From Actinomycetota bacterium (lineage in GTDB: Bacteria > Actinomycetota > Acidimicrobiia > Acidimicrobiales > JAJPHD01), in NCBI GenBank assembly GCA_021325455.1, contig JAJPHD010000014.1, positions 62,001-126,000 of the forward strand: a stretch of DNA of 64,000 nucleotides. The letters are read 5' to 3'. How positions within the stretch are numbered: the stretch's first letter is position 1; each line of letters opens with the position of its first letter. Positions 1-7,431 of the stretch are shown in pieces. The notes beneath the pieces were generated by a model, which had not been told where the DNA came from, made no database searches, and saw nothing but the letters and a program-made list of their open reading frames with translations. A program made the translations under genes and the position numbers.

Positions 1-899
1 ACGAAGGCGATGATCCCCACGGCGATGAAGATGAGCACGGATATGGCCGAGCCGATGCCGAGGTTCAGCGCCTCGAACAGGTTGTCGTAGCCCAGTATCG
101 ACACCGACCCCGTGCCGTGGGCTCCTTGGGTGAGGATGTAGATGTTGTCGAATATCCGAAAGGCGTCCAGGGTCCGGAACAGGACGGCCACGAGGATTGC
201 CGGCTTCATGAGCGGCAAGGTGATCCGGACGAAGCGCTGCCAGGCGCTGGCCCCGTCCATCTTGGCCGCGTTGAGCAGGTCGTTGGGGACCAGGGCCAGG
301 CCGGCCAGGAGCAGGAGGGCCATGAAGGGGGTGGTCTTCCACACCTCGGCCAGGATGATTATGCCCACCGCCTGCCAGGTGTTGGTGAGGGGGGCGGCGG
401 AGGAAGGCAACAGGCCGGCCAGGTAGCCGGTGGCGGGCGTCCAGGCATATTGCCAGCTGAAGGCAGCCACCACCGTGACGATCCCATAGGGGATGAGGAT
501 GGCGGTGCGAAGGGCGTTCCGCCCCACGATGGTGCGGTGCATCATGAGGGCGAAGACCATCCCCAGGATGAACTCGATGCTGACCGACGCCGCCGTGATC
601 ACCACCGTCACGAGGAAGTCGTGCCACCAGAAGCCCGATGTGAGCACGGCCTGGTAGTTGGCGTAGCCCACGAAATGCGACTGGCGGGGGAAGCGCAGGT
701 CGTACCGCTCGAGCGACAGGTAGACGGCGTAGGCAAGGGGATAGGCGGTCACGGCCAGCATGATGACGGCGGCCGGCGAGCAGAGGGCCCAGCCCAGGCG
801 TCTCTCCGAGCGGGCCCCTTCCGAGAGGCGGCGCCGGCGGGATGGTGCCCGGACCGCTTCGACGCGGGGCTGGGCCTGGAGGGAGAGGGTGTCGCTCAC
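1..899 (-). CDS. sugA: Trehalose/sugar ABC transporter permease, SugA-like (3' end cut by window edge)
   Basis: Inner-membrane permease of a carbohydrate importer (MalF/UgpA family). About 299 codons are visible; the C-terminus lies beyond the left edge. After a basic N-terminus there are hydrophobic segments, then the EAA-type loop that contacts the ATPase (NAAKMDGASAWQRFVRITLP). Several stretches, such as EVWKTTPFMALLLLAGLALV and LDAFRIFDNIYILT, match what I know of Mycobacterium tuberculosis SugA, part of the LpqY-SugABC trehalose importer. It starts at a GTG whose GTGA overlaps the stop of the upstream lpqY by 4 bases, so the two are co-transcribed. SugB and SugC should lie to the left of the window. 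The substrate is inferred from homology: trehalose is most likely, another disaccharide possible. Confidence 0.9.
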   Translation of the reverse strand, partial: MSDTLSLQAQPRVEAVRAPSRRRRLSEGARSERRLGWALCSPAAVIMLAVTAYPLAYAVYLSLERYDLRFPRQSHFVGYANYQAVLTSGFWWHDFLVTVVITAASVSIEFILGMVFALMMHRTIVGRNALRTAILIPYGIVTVVAAFSWQYAWTPATGYLAGLLPSSAAPLTNTWQAVGIIILAEVWKTTPFMALLLLAGLALVPNDLLNAAKMDGASAWQRFVRITLPLMKPAILVAVLFRTLDAFRIFDNIYILTQGAHGTGSVSILGYDNLFEALNLGIGSAISVLIFIAVGIIAF

Positions 900-2200
900 G
901 GGATCAACCCCTTGTCCTGGAGGGCATTGACGAGTTGGGCTCGCATGGCCTGGAGGGTCTGGCGGGGCCGGATGCCGGAGGGGGGCGAGAGGAGGTGGGA
1001 GATGACGATGGAGACGTTCTGGTAGGCAGGCGTCTTGGGCCTGACGGACGCCGTCCTCAGCTCGTAGGCGATCTCCTTGTAGAAGGGGTACTCGGCCACG
1101 AAGCTCTTGGTGGGGTGGGCGTAGATCGACTCGAGGGTGGGGGGCAACCCGCCCTCCACCGCTGCCAGGAGCTGGTTGTGACGGTCGCGCAGGCACAGGG
1201 CAGCCTGGAAGGCGAGGGACCTGTGCCTCGAGTAGGCGCTTATGGCCAGGTCGATCCCACCGATGGTCACCGCCGCCAGCCTGCTGGGGTCCACCCTCGG
1301 GTACAGGGTCCACTTGAAGTGCTTGAAGAGCTGGGGCTTGTCCGCCTTCATGGAGGGGTAGACGAAGGGGTAGTTGAGCTCGAAGGCGGCTGTGCCGGCC
1401 TCCATGGCCAGGCGGTTCTGGTCCTCCTGCTGGTTGGCGAGGGATGGGTCGGCGGCGGGGGAGTGGGCCAGGTCGGCCATGATCTGGAGGGCCTTGAGGG
1501 CGGGGCGCCCCAGGCGAGGAGCGGTGCTGCTGGCGTTGAGGATGCTGCCACCGGCACTGGCCACGAGGGTGTTGAACCATACGGTGATGCCCTCGTACTG
1601 GGCCCCCTGGATCTCGATGTAGTGGGGCTTGCCCTGCCTTGCCAGGTGCTCGGCCACCTGGAGCATCTGGGCCCAGGTCCTCGGGGGGTGGGGGACGAGG
1701 TCGTTGCGGTACCAGAGGAGCTGGGTGTTGGAGTTGTAGGGGACGGCCACCAGCTGGCCCTTCCAGATGGCTGTCTTCAGGGGCCCCGGCAGCGTGCCCC
1801 GTTCGGCCTCCTGCTTGTACCTGCCGGTCCAGGGAACGATCCAATGGGCCTCAGCGAACTCAGCCTCCCAGGTCACGTCGAGGCCCAGGATGTCCATCGT
1901 GTCGTCATGGGCCGCCAAGCGGCGCACCAGCTGCTCCCGCTGGCCGTCGGCGGAGGTCGGCAGCTTCTGGTAGATGATCCGGTAGCGGCCGTGGGACCGG
2001 GCCGAGCAGTCGTTGGCGGCAGTCTGCACGGCCCCGGAGGGATCGGGGAAGTTGTAGAAGTTGAGGACCACGGGCCCGCTGCTGGCTCCGGCCGACCCGC
2101 CACAGGAGGCCAGAAGGGGGCTAAGGAGAGCCAGTCCGGCCACGCTTGCGAGCAACCTGCGGGCTCCCCAGACCCGTACCCGGCGCAGGAGTCTCGTCAC
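896..2200 (-). CDS. lpqY: Sugar-binding lipoprotein of ABC importer, LpqY-like
   Basis: Extracellular solute-binding lipoprotein, 434 residues, that delivers sugar (trehalose in mycobacteria) to SugA-SugB. The N-terminus is basic, then hydrophobic, and ends in a lipobox (LLASC) for lipid attachment. Landmarks shared with mycobacterial LpqY include ALDVTWEAEFAEA-like, TNTQLLWYRNDLV, VWFNTLVASAGGS, VTIGGIDLAI and LRDRHNQ. I chose the GTG at 2200 because a strong purine-rich ribosome site (AAGGGGGG) sits about 5 bases before it; a GTG 13 codons upstream lacks one. It overlaps sugA by 4 bases. The presence of lpqY and sugA suggests recycling or uptake of trehalose. Confidence 0.88.
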   Translation of the reverse strand: MTRLLRRVRVWGARRLLASVAGLALLSPLLASCGGSAGASSGPVVLNFYNFPDPSGAVQTAANDCSARSHGRYRIIYQKLPTSADGQREQLVRRLAAHDDTMDILGLDVTWEAEFAEAHWIVPWTGRYKQEAERGTLPGPLKTAIWKGQLVAVPYNSNTQLLWYRNDLVPHPPRTWAQMLQVAEHLARQGKPHYIEIQGAQYEGITVWFNTLVASAGGSILNASSTAPRLGRPALKALQIMADLAHSPAADPSLANQQEDQNRLAMEAGTAAFELNYPFVYPSMKADKPQLFKHFKWTLYPRVDPSRLAAVTIGGIDLAISAYSRHRSLAFQAALCLRDRHNQLLAAVEGGLPPTLESIYAHPTKSFVAEYPFYKEIAYELRTASVRPKTPAYQNVSIVISHLLSPPSGIRPRQTLQAMRAQLVNALQDKGLIP

Positions 2201-2287
2201 GGCTACCCCCCTTGTGGTAGTGGGGCGTGAACCTAACACTCGCGAAGGGGGCCGTAAAGCAACTGGCCGGGGCCGGCCCCGCCGGCC

Positions 2288-2524
2288 TTAGTCGGCCGCC
2301 GTGACCTGGATGGAGATGCGGGTGGCGCCGGCACCAAGGGCCGCTCGCAGCATCCCGCCAAGGGCCTCCACGACCTGGGCCTCCTCTCCCCTGATGCGGT
2401 CGCCGAATGGCCCCATGTTCACCTCCACACCGGCGGCGCGGGCCGCCTCGGTGGCGGCCTGGACGTGGGGGCCACGCGAGCCCGGGACGAAGGGCTCGAT
2501 GGTGAGCTCGGCGGCCACATCCAT
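2288..2524 (-). CDS. Small thiamine-binding-type protein (MTH1187/YkoF-like fold, DUF77)
   Basis: 78-residue soluble protein. The pattern fits the MTH1187/YqgV family: an N-terminal strand AELTIEPF, a helix with HVQAATEAARAAG, GVEVNMGPFGDRIRG, a long helix, and a final strand TRISIQV. Relatives form ferredoxin-like tetramers and some bind thiamine; the role here is not known. The start ATG is preceded by TAGTGT with a 7-base gap, which suggests a leaderless transcript. It is divergent from the molybdenum hydroxylase operon and shares a 106-base intergenic region with it. A thiamine operon with a TPP riboswitch lies 45 kb away, but nothing links the two directly. Confidence 0.75.
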   Translation of the reverse strand: MDVAAELTIEPFVPGSRGPHVQAATEAARAAGVEVNMGPFGDRIRGEEAQVVEALGGMLRAALGAGATRISIQVTAAD

Positions 2525-2531
2525 ACCGGGA

Positions 2532-2537
2532 ACACTA
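2532..2537 (-). promoter_or_regulatory. Predicted -10 element of a leaderless promoter (thiamine-binding protein)
   Basis: TAGTGT on the minus strand, 7 bases before the ATG at 2524. Fits the TANNNT actinobacterial -10 consensus at leaderless spacing. Confidence 0.5.
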
Positions 2538-2593
2538 GGCTGCGGCTCGCCGCCGGGGGAGGGAGGGCCACGGACGGCAGATCGGCCTACGCA

Positions 2594-2609
2594 TTGACAA
2601 AATGTTGAA
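2594..2609 (+). promoter_or_regulatory. TTGACA -35 with near-palindromic operator candidate
   Basis: TTGACAAAATGTTGAA begins 37 bases before the GTG of the FAD subunit gene. Almost the same 16-mer (TTGACATTTTGTTGAA) sits 35 bases before the ygeY start, at 10919-10934. TTGACA is a consensus -35, and GACACT at 2618-2623 could be a poor -10 with an 18-base spacer and a leaderless GTG. The shared AT-rich extension, CAWWWTGTTGAA, goes beyond what a -35 needs and suggests one regulator binding both catabolic promoters. Confidence 0.5.
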
Positions 2610-2630
2610 GGCGATGGGACACTGACAGCG

Positions 2631-3506
2631 GTGACGGTCACGGTCGCTGCATCCCTGGACGAGGTCCTCGAGGTCTTGGAGGCCCGGCCCGGGGCCGAGA
2701 TCCTTGCTGGCGGCACCGACTTCATGGTCGAGGTCAACTTCGGGCACCGCCGGCCCCGGTCGGTCGTATGCGTGTCCCGCCTGCCGGAGCTGCGGGGCTG
2801 GCGGGAGGAGGGAGGCGAACTGGTGCTGGGCGCCGGGCTCACCTACACGGAGATGATGCTCCCTCCCCTGGCCGAGCGCCTGCCGGCGCTGGCCCAGGCA
2901 GCCAGGACGGTTGGCTCACCCCAGATCCGCAACGCCGGGACCCTGGGGGGAAACCTGGCCACGGCCTCGCCGGCCGGTGACACCCTGCCCGTCCTGGCCG
3001 CCCTCGACGCCGTGGTAGTGCTGCGCCGCTGGGGAGGGGAGCGCAGGATGCCGGTAGGGGAGTTCCTGGTCGGCCCCAAGCGGACGGCCTTGCTCCCGGG
3101 TGAGGTGGTGACCGAGGCCAGGGTGCCCGTCGGGCTGGCCTCCGGTCCCCCCGCTGTCTGCCAGGAGTTCCTCAAGGTCGGCACCCGTAACGCCATGGTC
3201 ATCGCCGTGGCCAGCGTGGCCCTGGTGGTGGACTGGGTCGGCAGGCGGGTGCGCTGCGCCCTGGGGTCAGCGGGGCCCGCGCCGATCCGGGCCCGGGAGG
3301 CCGAGGCCAGGGCCGAGTCCAGCATGGACTGGGAGGGCCGCCGGTTGGCCGCCGCTGACCTGGACGCCTTCGGCCACCTGGCTGGCGAAGCGGCCCGCCC
3401 CATCGACGACCACCGCTCCACGGCCTCCTACCGCCGTCACGCCGTGACCGTGTGCGCCAGGAGAGCCCTGGAGAGGGCCATGGCGGGGCCAGGATGGACG
3501 GCCTGA
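2631..3506 (+). CDS. FAD-binding subunit of molybdenum hydroxylase (xanthine dehydrogenase/CoxM type)
   Basis: 291 residues; the electron-transfer flavin subunit of a cytoplasmic Mo-Fe/S-FAD hydroxylase. The flavin-binding motifs are visible: ILAGGTDFMVEV near residues 24-35 and TLGGNLATASPAGDTLPVLAALDA around 104-127, followed by the CO-dehydrogenase flavoprotein C-terminal domain ending in SYRRHAVTVCARRALERAM. It begins with GTG and has no convincing ribosome site, in keeping with a leaderless transcript from the TTGACA promoter just upstream. The 2Fe-2S subunit gene starts inside its last codons (13-base overlap). It is the only FAD subunit of this class in the window, although there are two Mo-binding subunits, so it may serve both. 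Confidence 0.9.
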   Translation: MTVTVAASLDEVLEVLEARPGAEILAGGTDFMVEVNFGHRRPRSVVCVSRLPELRGWREEGGELVLGAGLTYTEMMLPPLAERLPALAQAARTVGSPQIRNAGTLGGNLATASPAGDTLPVLAALDAVVVLRRWGGERRMPVGEFLVGPKRTALLPGEVVTEARVPVGLASGPPAVCQEFLKVGTRNAMVIAVASVALVVDWVGRRVRCALGSAGPAPIRAREAEARAESSMDWEGRRLAAADLDAFGHLAGEAARPIDDHRSTASYRRHAVTVCARRALERAMAGPGWTA

Positions 3507-4051
3507 CCAGCTACCGGCTCAAGGTGAACGGCACCGAGCGCCAGGTCGAAGGGGCCTGGGCCGGCGAGAGCCTGCTGTTCGTCCTGCGCGAGCGCCTGGG
3601 CCTGCCCGGCTCCAAGAACGCCTGCGAGCAGGGGGAGTGCGGCTCCTGCTCGGTGCTGGTGGACGGCGTGCTCGTGTGCTCCTGCCTGGTCCTGGCGGCG
3701 AGCGCGGTGGGGACGGAGGTCGTCACCGTCGAGGGGCTCGGGGCGGGAGGGACGCTGTCCTTCGTGCAGGAGGCGTTCGTGGCCGAGGGCGCCGTGCAGT
3801 GCGGCTTCTGCACGCCAGGTCTGGTTGTGGCGGTGCATGACCTGCTGGAGCGCAACCCCGACCCGAGCGACCTCGAGGTGAGAGAGGCCATCTCGGGGAA
3901 CCTGTGCCGTTGCACCGGCTACGGCCGGATCCTGGCCGCCGTTCGGGGGGCGCAGGAGCGCAGGCGGAGCGGGACCACGCCAGGAGGCGGCCTGGGCCTG
4001 GGCTCCGGACCCCCCAGCAGTCCAGCGACCCCGCGGGAGACGAGGGGGTGA
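3494..4051 (+). CDS. 2Fe-2S subunit of molybdenum hydroxylase
   Basis: 185 residues; carries two 2Fe-2S clusters that pass electrons from the Mo cofactor to FAD. The plant-type ferredoxin domain has C-EQGEC-GSC with a later Cys (residues ~40-65), and the helical domain has QCGFCTPG and LCRCTGYG. I start at the ATG at 3494 rather than 14 codons upstream, because it begins at the expected family N-terminus and overlaps the FAD gene by only 13 bases. The last 30 residues are a Gly/Ser/Pro-rich tail not typical of the family. GTGA links it to the Mo subunit. Confidence 0.92.
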   Translation: MDGLTSYRLKVNGTERQVEGAWAGESLLFVLRERLGLPGSKNACEQGECGSCSVLVDGVLVCSCLVLAASAVGTEVVTVEGLGAGGTLSFVQEAFVAEGAVQCGFCTPGLVVAVHDLLERNPDPSDLEVREAISGNLCRCTGYGRILAAVRGAQERRRSGTTPGGGLGLGSGPPSSPATPRETRG

Positions 4052-6336
4052 GCGGGACGGCCACCATGACCCCGCCGGTCGTCCGGCGGGAGAGGGTGCT
4101 CGGCCGGGACGTGTCCCGGCCCGACGGCGTGCCCAAGGTTAGGGGCGAGTTCGCCTTCTCCTCGGACCTATGGGCGGAGGGCATGCTATGGGGACGGATC
4201 CTGCGCTCGCCCCATCCCTCGGCGCGCATCCGCTCGATCGATCCCTCCGGGGCGTGGCGGGTACCGGGCGTGCGGGCGGTACTCCTGGCCGAGGACGTGC
4301 CGGGCCAGCCCACCTACGGGCTTGAGCATGCCGACCAGCCCGTCTTTGCCAGCCAGGTGGTCCGCCATGTCGGGGAGCCGGTGGCGGCGGTGGCGGCCGA
4401 CCACCCGGAGACGGCCCGGCTGGCCGCTTCGGCCATCCGGGTCGACTACGAGGTCCTGGAGCCCTTGGTGGACCCGGAAGCGGCGATCCTGGCCCCTCCG
4501 ATCCATCCCGACGGCAACGTGTTCCGCCACCTCACCATCCGCCACGGCGACCCCAGCCGGCGAGGGGAGGTCTCGGTGGAGGGCACCTACGAGGTGGGGA
4601 TGCAGGACCAGGCCTTCATGGGACCGGAGTCGGGCCTCGCCATCCCGGGGGAAGACGGGGGAGTCGACCTCTACGTCTCCACCCAGTGGCTCCACGTGGA
4701 CCGCTCCCAGGTGGCTGCCTGCCTGGGGCTGCCCGAGGAGAAGGTGCGCCTGCACCTGGCAGGGGTAGGGGGTGCCTTCGGGGCCCGGGAGGACGTGAGC
4801 CTCCAGGTCCACATCTGCCTTCTGGCTCTCGCCACCCGGCGGCCGGTGAAGATCGTCTACTCCCGCGAGGAGTCGTTCTTCGGGCATGTCCACCGCCACC
4901 CCGCCCGCCTGTGGCTGCGCCACCAGGCGGACCGGGAGGGTCGGCTGGTGACAGTGGAGGCCAAGGTCGTCCTGGACGGGGGGGCCTACGCCTCCTCCTC
5001 CACGGCGGTGATTAGCAATGCCTCCTGCTTCGTCACCGGGCCCTACGTGGTGCCCAACGCCCTGGTAGAAGGTTGGGCCGTACGGACCAACAACCCCCCC
5101 TGCGGAGCCATGCGGGGGTTCGGGGCGGTGCAGGCGTGCTTCGGCTACGAGGCCCAGATGGACAAGCTGGCTGCTGCCGTCGGCCTGGATCCCGTGGAGA
5201 TGCGCCTGCGCAACGCCCTGGCCCACGGGGACCAGCTCATAACGGGCCAGGTCCTGCGGGGGGCGGCCCCCGTGGCCGAGGTGATCCGGGCCTGTGCCGC
5301 CACCCCCCTGCCCGGACCGCCGGTGACCGATGGCCCGGGCTCGATGGCCCTTCCGGGGGGGGCGGGGCGCACTGCCCAACCGGGACGGGTGAGGCGAGGA
5401 GTGGGCTTTGCGGTGGGCTACAAGAACCTCATGTACTCGGAGGGCTTCGACGACTACTCCACCGCCCGCTGCCGCCTGGAGCGCGGCCTGGTCACGATCA
5501 CCTGCGCCGCGGCCGAGGTGGGCCAGGGTTTCGTGACCCTGGCCCATCAGATAGCGCGGGAGGTGCTGGGGGTGGACCAGGTCGTCCTGGCTCCGGCGGA
5601 GACCTCGTCCATCGGCTCGGCGGGGTCCACCTCGGCCAGCCGCCAGACCTGGATGTCGGGGGGCGCCGTGGCCGAGGCGTGCCGCGCCGTCGCCCGCAAG
5701 GCGGTTGAGGTCGCCGCCCGCCGGCTGGGCCATCCCGGCCTGGAGCTGGTGGAGGGGGAGGTGGTGGCTGAGGGAGGAGGCTTGCGGGTGCCCCTCGCCG
5801 AGGCCGTGGGGGACGAGGTGATCGAGGAGACCGTCACCTACAGGCACCCTGGCACCTCACCCCTCGACCCCGATGGCCAGGGCGATGCCCACGTGTCGTT
5901 CGCCTTCGCCGCTCACCGGGCGGTGGTGGACGTGGACCTGGACCTGGGGCTGGTGCGGGTGGTCGAGGTGGCCACGGCCCAGGACGTGGGCCGGGTGCTT
6001 CACCCCCTCCAGGTCACCGGCCAGATCGAGGGAGGGATCGCCCAGGGCGTGGGCTTGGCCGTCATGGAGGAGATCGTGCTCGAGGAGGGGAGGGTGAAGA
6101 ACCCCTCCTTCACCGACTACCTGATCCCCACCGCCTTGGACATGCCGGAGGTGAGGATCGGGGGCCTCATAGAGGAGCCGGAGCCGGGGGCGCCGTTCGG
6201 GGCCAAGGGGGTGGGCGAACCGCCCACTATCTCCTCCACGCCCGCGGTCGTGGCCGCCATCAGGGCGGCCACGGGCCTGGAGCTGTCCCGGGTGCCCGTC
6301 CGGCCCCAGGACATCGCCCTGGCCGCCGTGGGCTGA
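4048..6336 (+). CDS. Molybdopterin-binding catalytic subunit of xanthine dehydrogenase-type hydroxylase
   Basis: 762 residues from the GTG that overlaps the previous stop (GTGA); an ATG six codons later is possible. This is the catalytic subunit of a Mo hydroxylase, which adds oxygen from water to a heterocycle. Signatures: GRDVSRPDGVPKVRGEFAF at the start, GGAFGAREDVS, the MRGFGAVQ loop near residues 353-360, GQGFVTLAHQIA, and GAKGVGEPPT near the C-terminus with the catalytic Glu. The RGFG loop and the absence of the AYxCSFR loop argue against aerobic CO dehydrogenase. Purine deaminases directly downstream make a purine (hypoxanthine/xanthine) substrate likely; the exact substrate is inference. 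Confidence 0.9.
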   Translation: MSGTATMTPPVVRRERVLGRDVSRPDGVPKVRGEFAFSSDLWAEGMLWGRILRSPHPSARIRSIDPSGAWRVPGVRAVLLAEDVPGQPTYGLEHADQPVFASQVVRHVGEPVAAVAADHPETARLAASAIRVDYEVLEPLVDPEAAILAPPIHPDGNVFRHLTIRHGDPSRRGEVSVEGTYEVGMQDQAFMGPESGLAIPGEDGGVDLYVSTQWLHVDRSQVAACLGLPEEKVRLHLAGVGGAFGAREDVSLQVHICLLALATRRPVKIVYSREESFFGHVHRHPARLWLRHQADREGRLVTVEAKVVLDGGAYASSSTAVISNASCFVTGPYVVPNALVEGWAVRTNNPPCGAMRGFGAVQACFGYEAQMDKLAAAVGLDPVEMRLRNALAHGDQLITGQVLRGAAPVAEVIRACAATPLPGPPVTDGPGSMALPGGAGRTAQPGRVRRGVGFAVGYKNLMYSEGFDDYSTARCRLERGLVTITCAAAEVGQGFVTLAHQIAREVLGVDQVVLAPAETSSIGSAGSTSASRQTWMSGGAVAEACRAVARKAVEVAARRLGHPGLELVEGEVVAEGGGLRVPLAEAVGDEVIEETVTYRHPGTSPLDPDGQGDAHVSFAFAAHRAVVDVDLDLGLVRVVEVATAQDVGRVLHPLQVTGQIEGGIAQGVGLAVMEEIVLEEGRVKNPSFTDYLIPTALDMPEVRIGGLIEEPEPGAPFGAKGVGEPPTISSTPAVVAAIRAATGLELSRVPVRPQDIALAAVG

Positions 6337-6337
6337 G

Positions 6338-7351
6338 GTGCCGGTGGCGCCCGGGGCTCTCCGGCTCCTGCCCAAGGTCGAGCTGCACGTGCACCTCGAG
6401 GGAAGCTTTACCCTGGAGCGCATCAAGGAGCTGGCCCGGGTGGCTGGGGAGAGCCTGCCCGAGCCGGCAGAGGCCCTGTTCGATGTGAGGGACCTGGCCA
6501 CCTTCCTTCATCGCCTCGACTGGTGGTGTGGCCTGGTTCGCTCCGAGGAGGAGGCGGAGGCCCAGGCCCACGGCTTCGCCTCCTGGCTGGGGGGAGAGGG
6601 GGTGGCCTATGCCGAGGTCACGGTCAACCCCACCCACTGGTCCGGCCTGCCCCGTCCCGCCCTCCTCCGGGCCGTGGATGCCGGCTTCTCCCGGGCCGCC
6701 GGGGAGGGAGGGGCCGACTGCCGCGTCGTGGTCTCGCTGCTGCGCAGCCAAAGCGGCGAGGAGGCCCTCGGGCTGGTCAGGGAGCTGGAGAGGGAGATGC
6801 CGCCCCGGGTGGTGGGGTTGGGGGTGGACGGCAACGAGGCCAGCGCCGGGTGGACCGGGCCGCGCCTTGCCCCTGCGTTCCGGGCGGCGGCCTCCCTGGG
6901 GCTCGGGCTCACGGCCCACGCCGGGGAGTCGTCCGGCCCCGAGGGGGTCCGGTCGGCTCTCGATGACCTGGGGGTGTCCCGCATCGACCACGGGGTACGG
7001 GCGGTGGAGGAGCCCGGCCTGGTCGCCAGGCTGGCTCGGGAGGGAAGGACACTCAATGTCTGCTTGACCTCGAATGTCAGGCTGCTGTTCGGGGACCTGG
7101 CTGGCCATCCTCTGGCCTCGTTGGTGGCGGCGGGGGTGCCGGTCACCATCAACACCGACGACCCGCTCCTCCTGGGCACCACCATGGCCAAGGAGCTGGA
7201 GCTGGCCGCCTCCGTCTGCGGGTGGGAGGCCGGGGACCTGTTGGCTGCCACCGGGGTGGCTGTGGAAGCGGCCTTCTGCACGGAGCCGGAAAGGGAGGTG
7301 CTCCGGCATTTGCTGCTGGCTGGGTGGGACAGCTGGGCCCAGCCGGGATGA
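6338..7351 (+). CDS. Adenosine deaminase-family hydrolase
   Basis: 337-residue TIM-barrel metal hydrolase of the adenosine/adenine/AMP deaminase family. Visible motifs: ELHVHLEGS (metal His pair, residues ~16-24), LTAHAGESSG (His and catalytic Glu), RIDHGVRA, and VTINTDDPLLLG (metal Asp). The reaction is hydrolytic removal of the 6-amino group of adenosine or a related purine; some relatives act on adenine or other aminated bases, so specificity is open. It starts one base after the Mo-subunit stop, so it is in that operon. Together with adenine deaminase it would feed hypoxanthine to the hydroxylase. Confidence 0.85.
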   Translation: MPVAPGALRLLPKVELHVHLEGSFTLERIKELARVAGESLPEPAEALFDVRDLATFLHRLDWWCGLVRSEEEAEAQAHGFASWLGGEGVAYAEVTVNPTHWSGLPRPALLRAVDAGFSRAAGEGGADCRVVVSLLRSQSGEEALGLVRELEREMPPRVVGLGVDGNEASAGWTGPRLAPAFRAAASLGLGLTAHAGESSGPEGVRSALDDLGVSRIDHGVRAVEEPGLVARLAREGRTLNVCLTSNVRLLFGDLAGHPLASLVAAGVPVTINTDDPLLLGTTMAKELELAASVCGWEAGDLLAATGVAVEAAFCTEPEREVLRHLLLAGWDSWAQPG

Positions 7352-7419
7352 CCGGGCGGGCCCGGGGGTCGGCCCGGGCCGGAGACGGCTCCAGACCATG
7401 ACCGCCTCCGGCGCTCACC

Positions 7420-7425
7420 TACAAT
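7420..7425 (+). promoter_or_regulatory. Predicted -10 (TACAAT), leaderless promoter of ade
   Basis: TACAAT ends 6 bases before the ATG of ade. ATGACC at 7398-7403, with a 16-base spacer, is a possible weak -35. The 80-base gap after the previous gene agrees with a separate promoter. Confidence 0.55.
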
Positions 7426-7431
7426 CGCCGG

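Noticed and set aside
4186-5847. Long open frame (553 codons) antisense to the Mo subunit
   Set aside because: High GC removes stop codons from antisense frames; the translation is Gly/His/Arg-rich with no family pattern, and the sense gene has clear motifs.
2631-6336. Aerobic carbon monoxide dehydrogenase (coxMSL gene order)
   Set aside because: The FAD-FeS-Mo order is the same, but the large subunit has the RGFG loop of xanthine dehydrogenase-type enzymes and lacks the AYxCSFR active-site loop.
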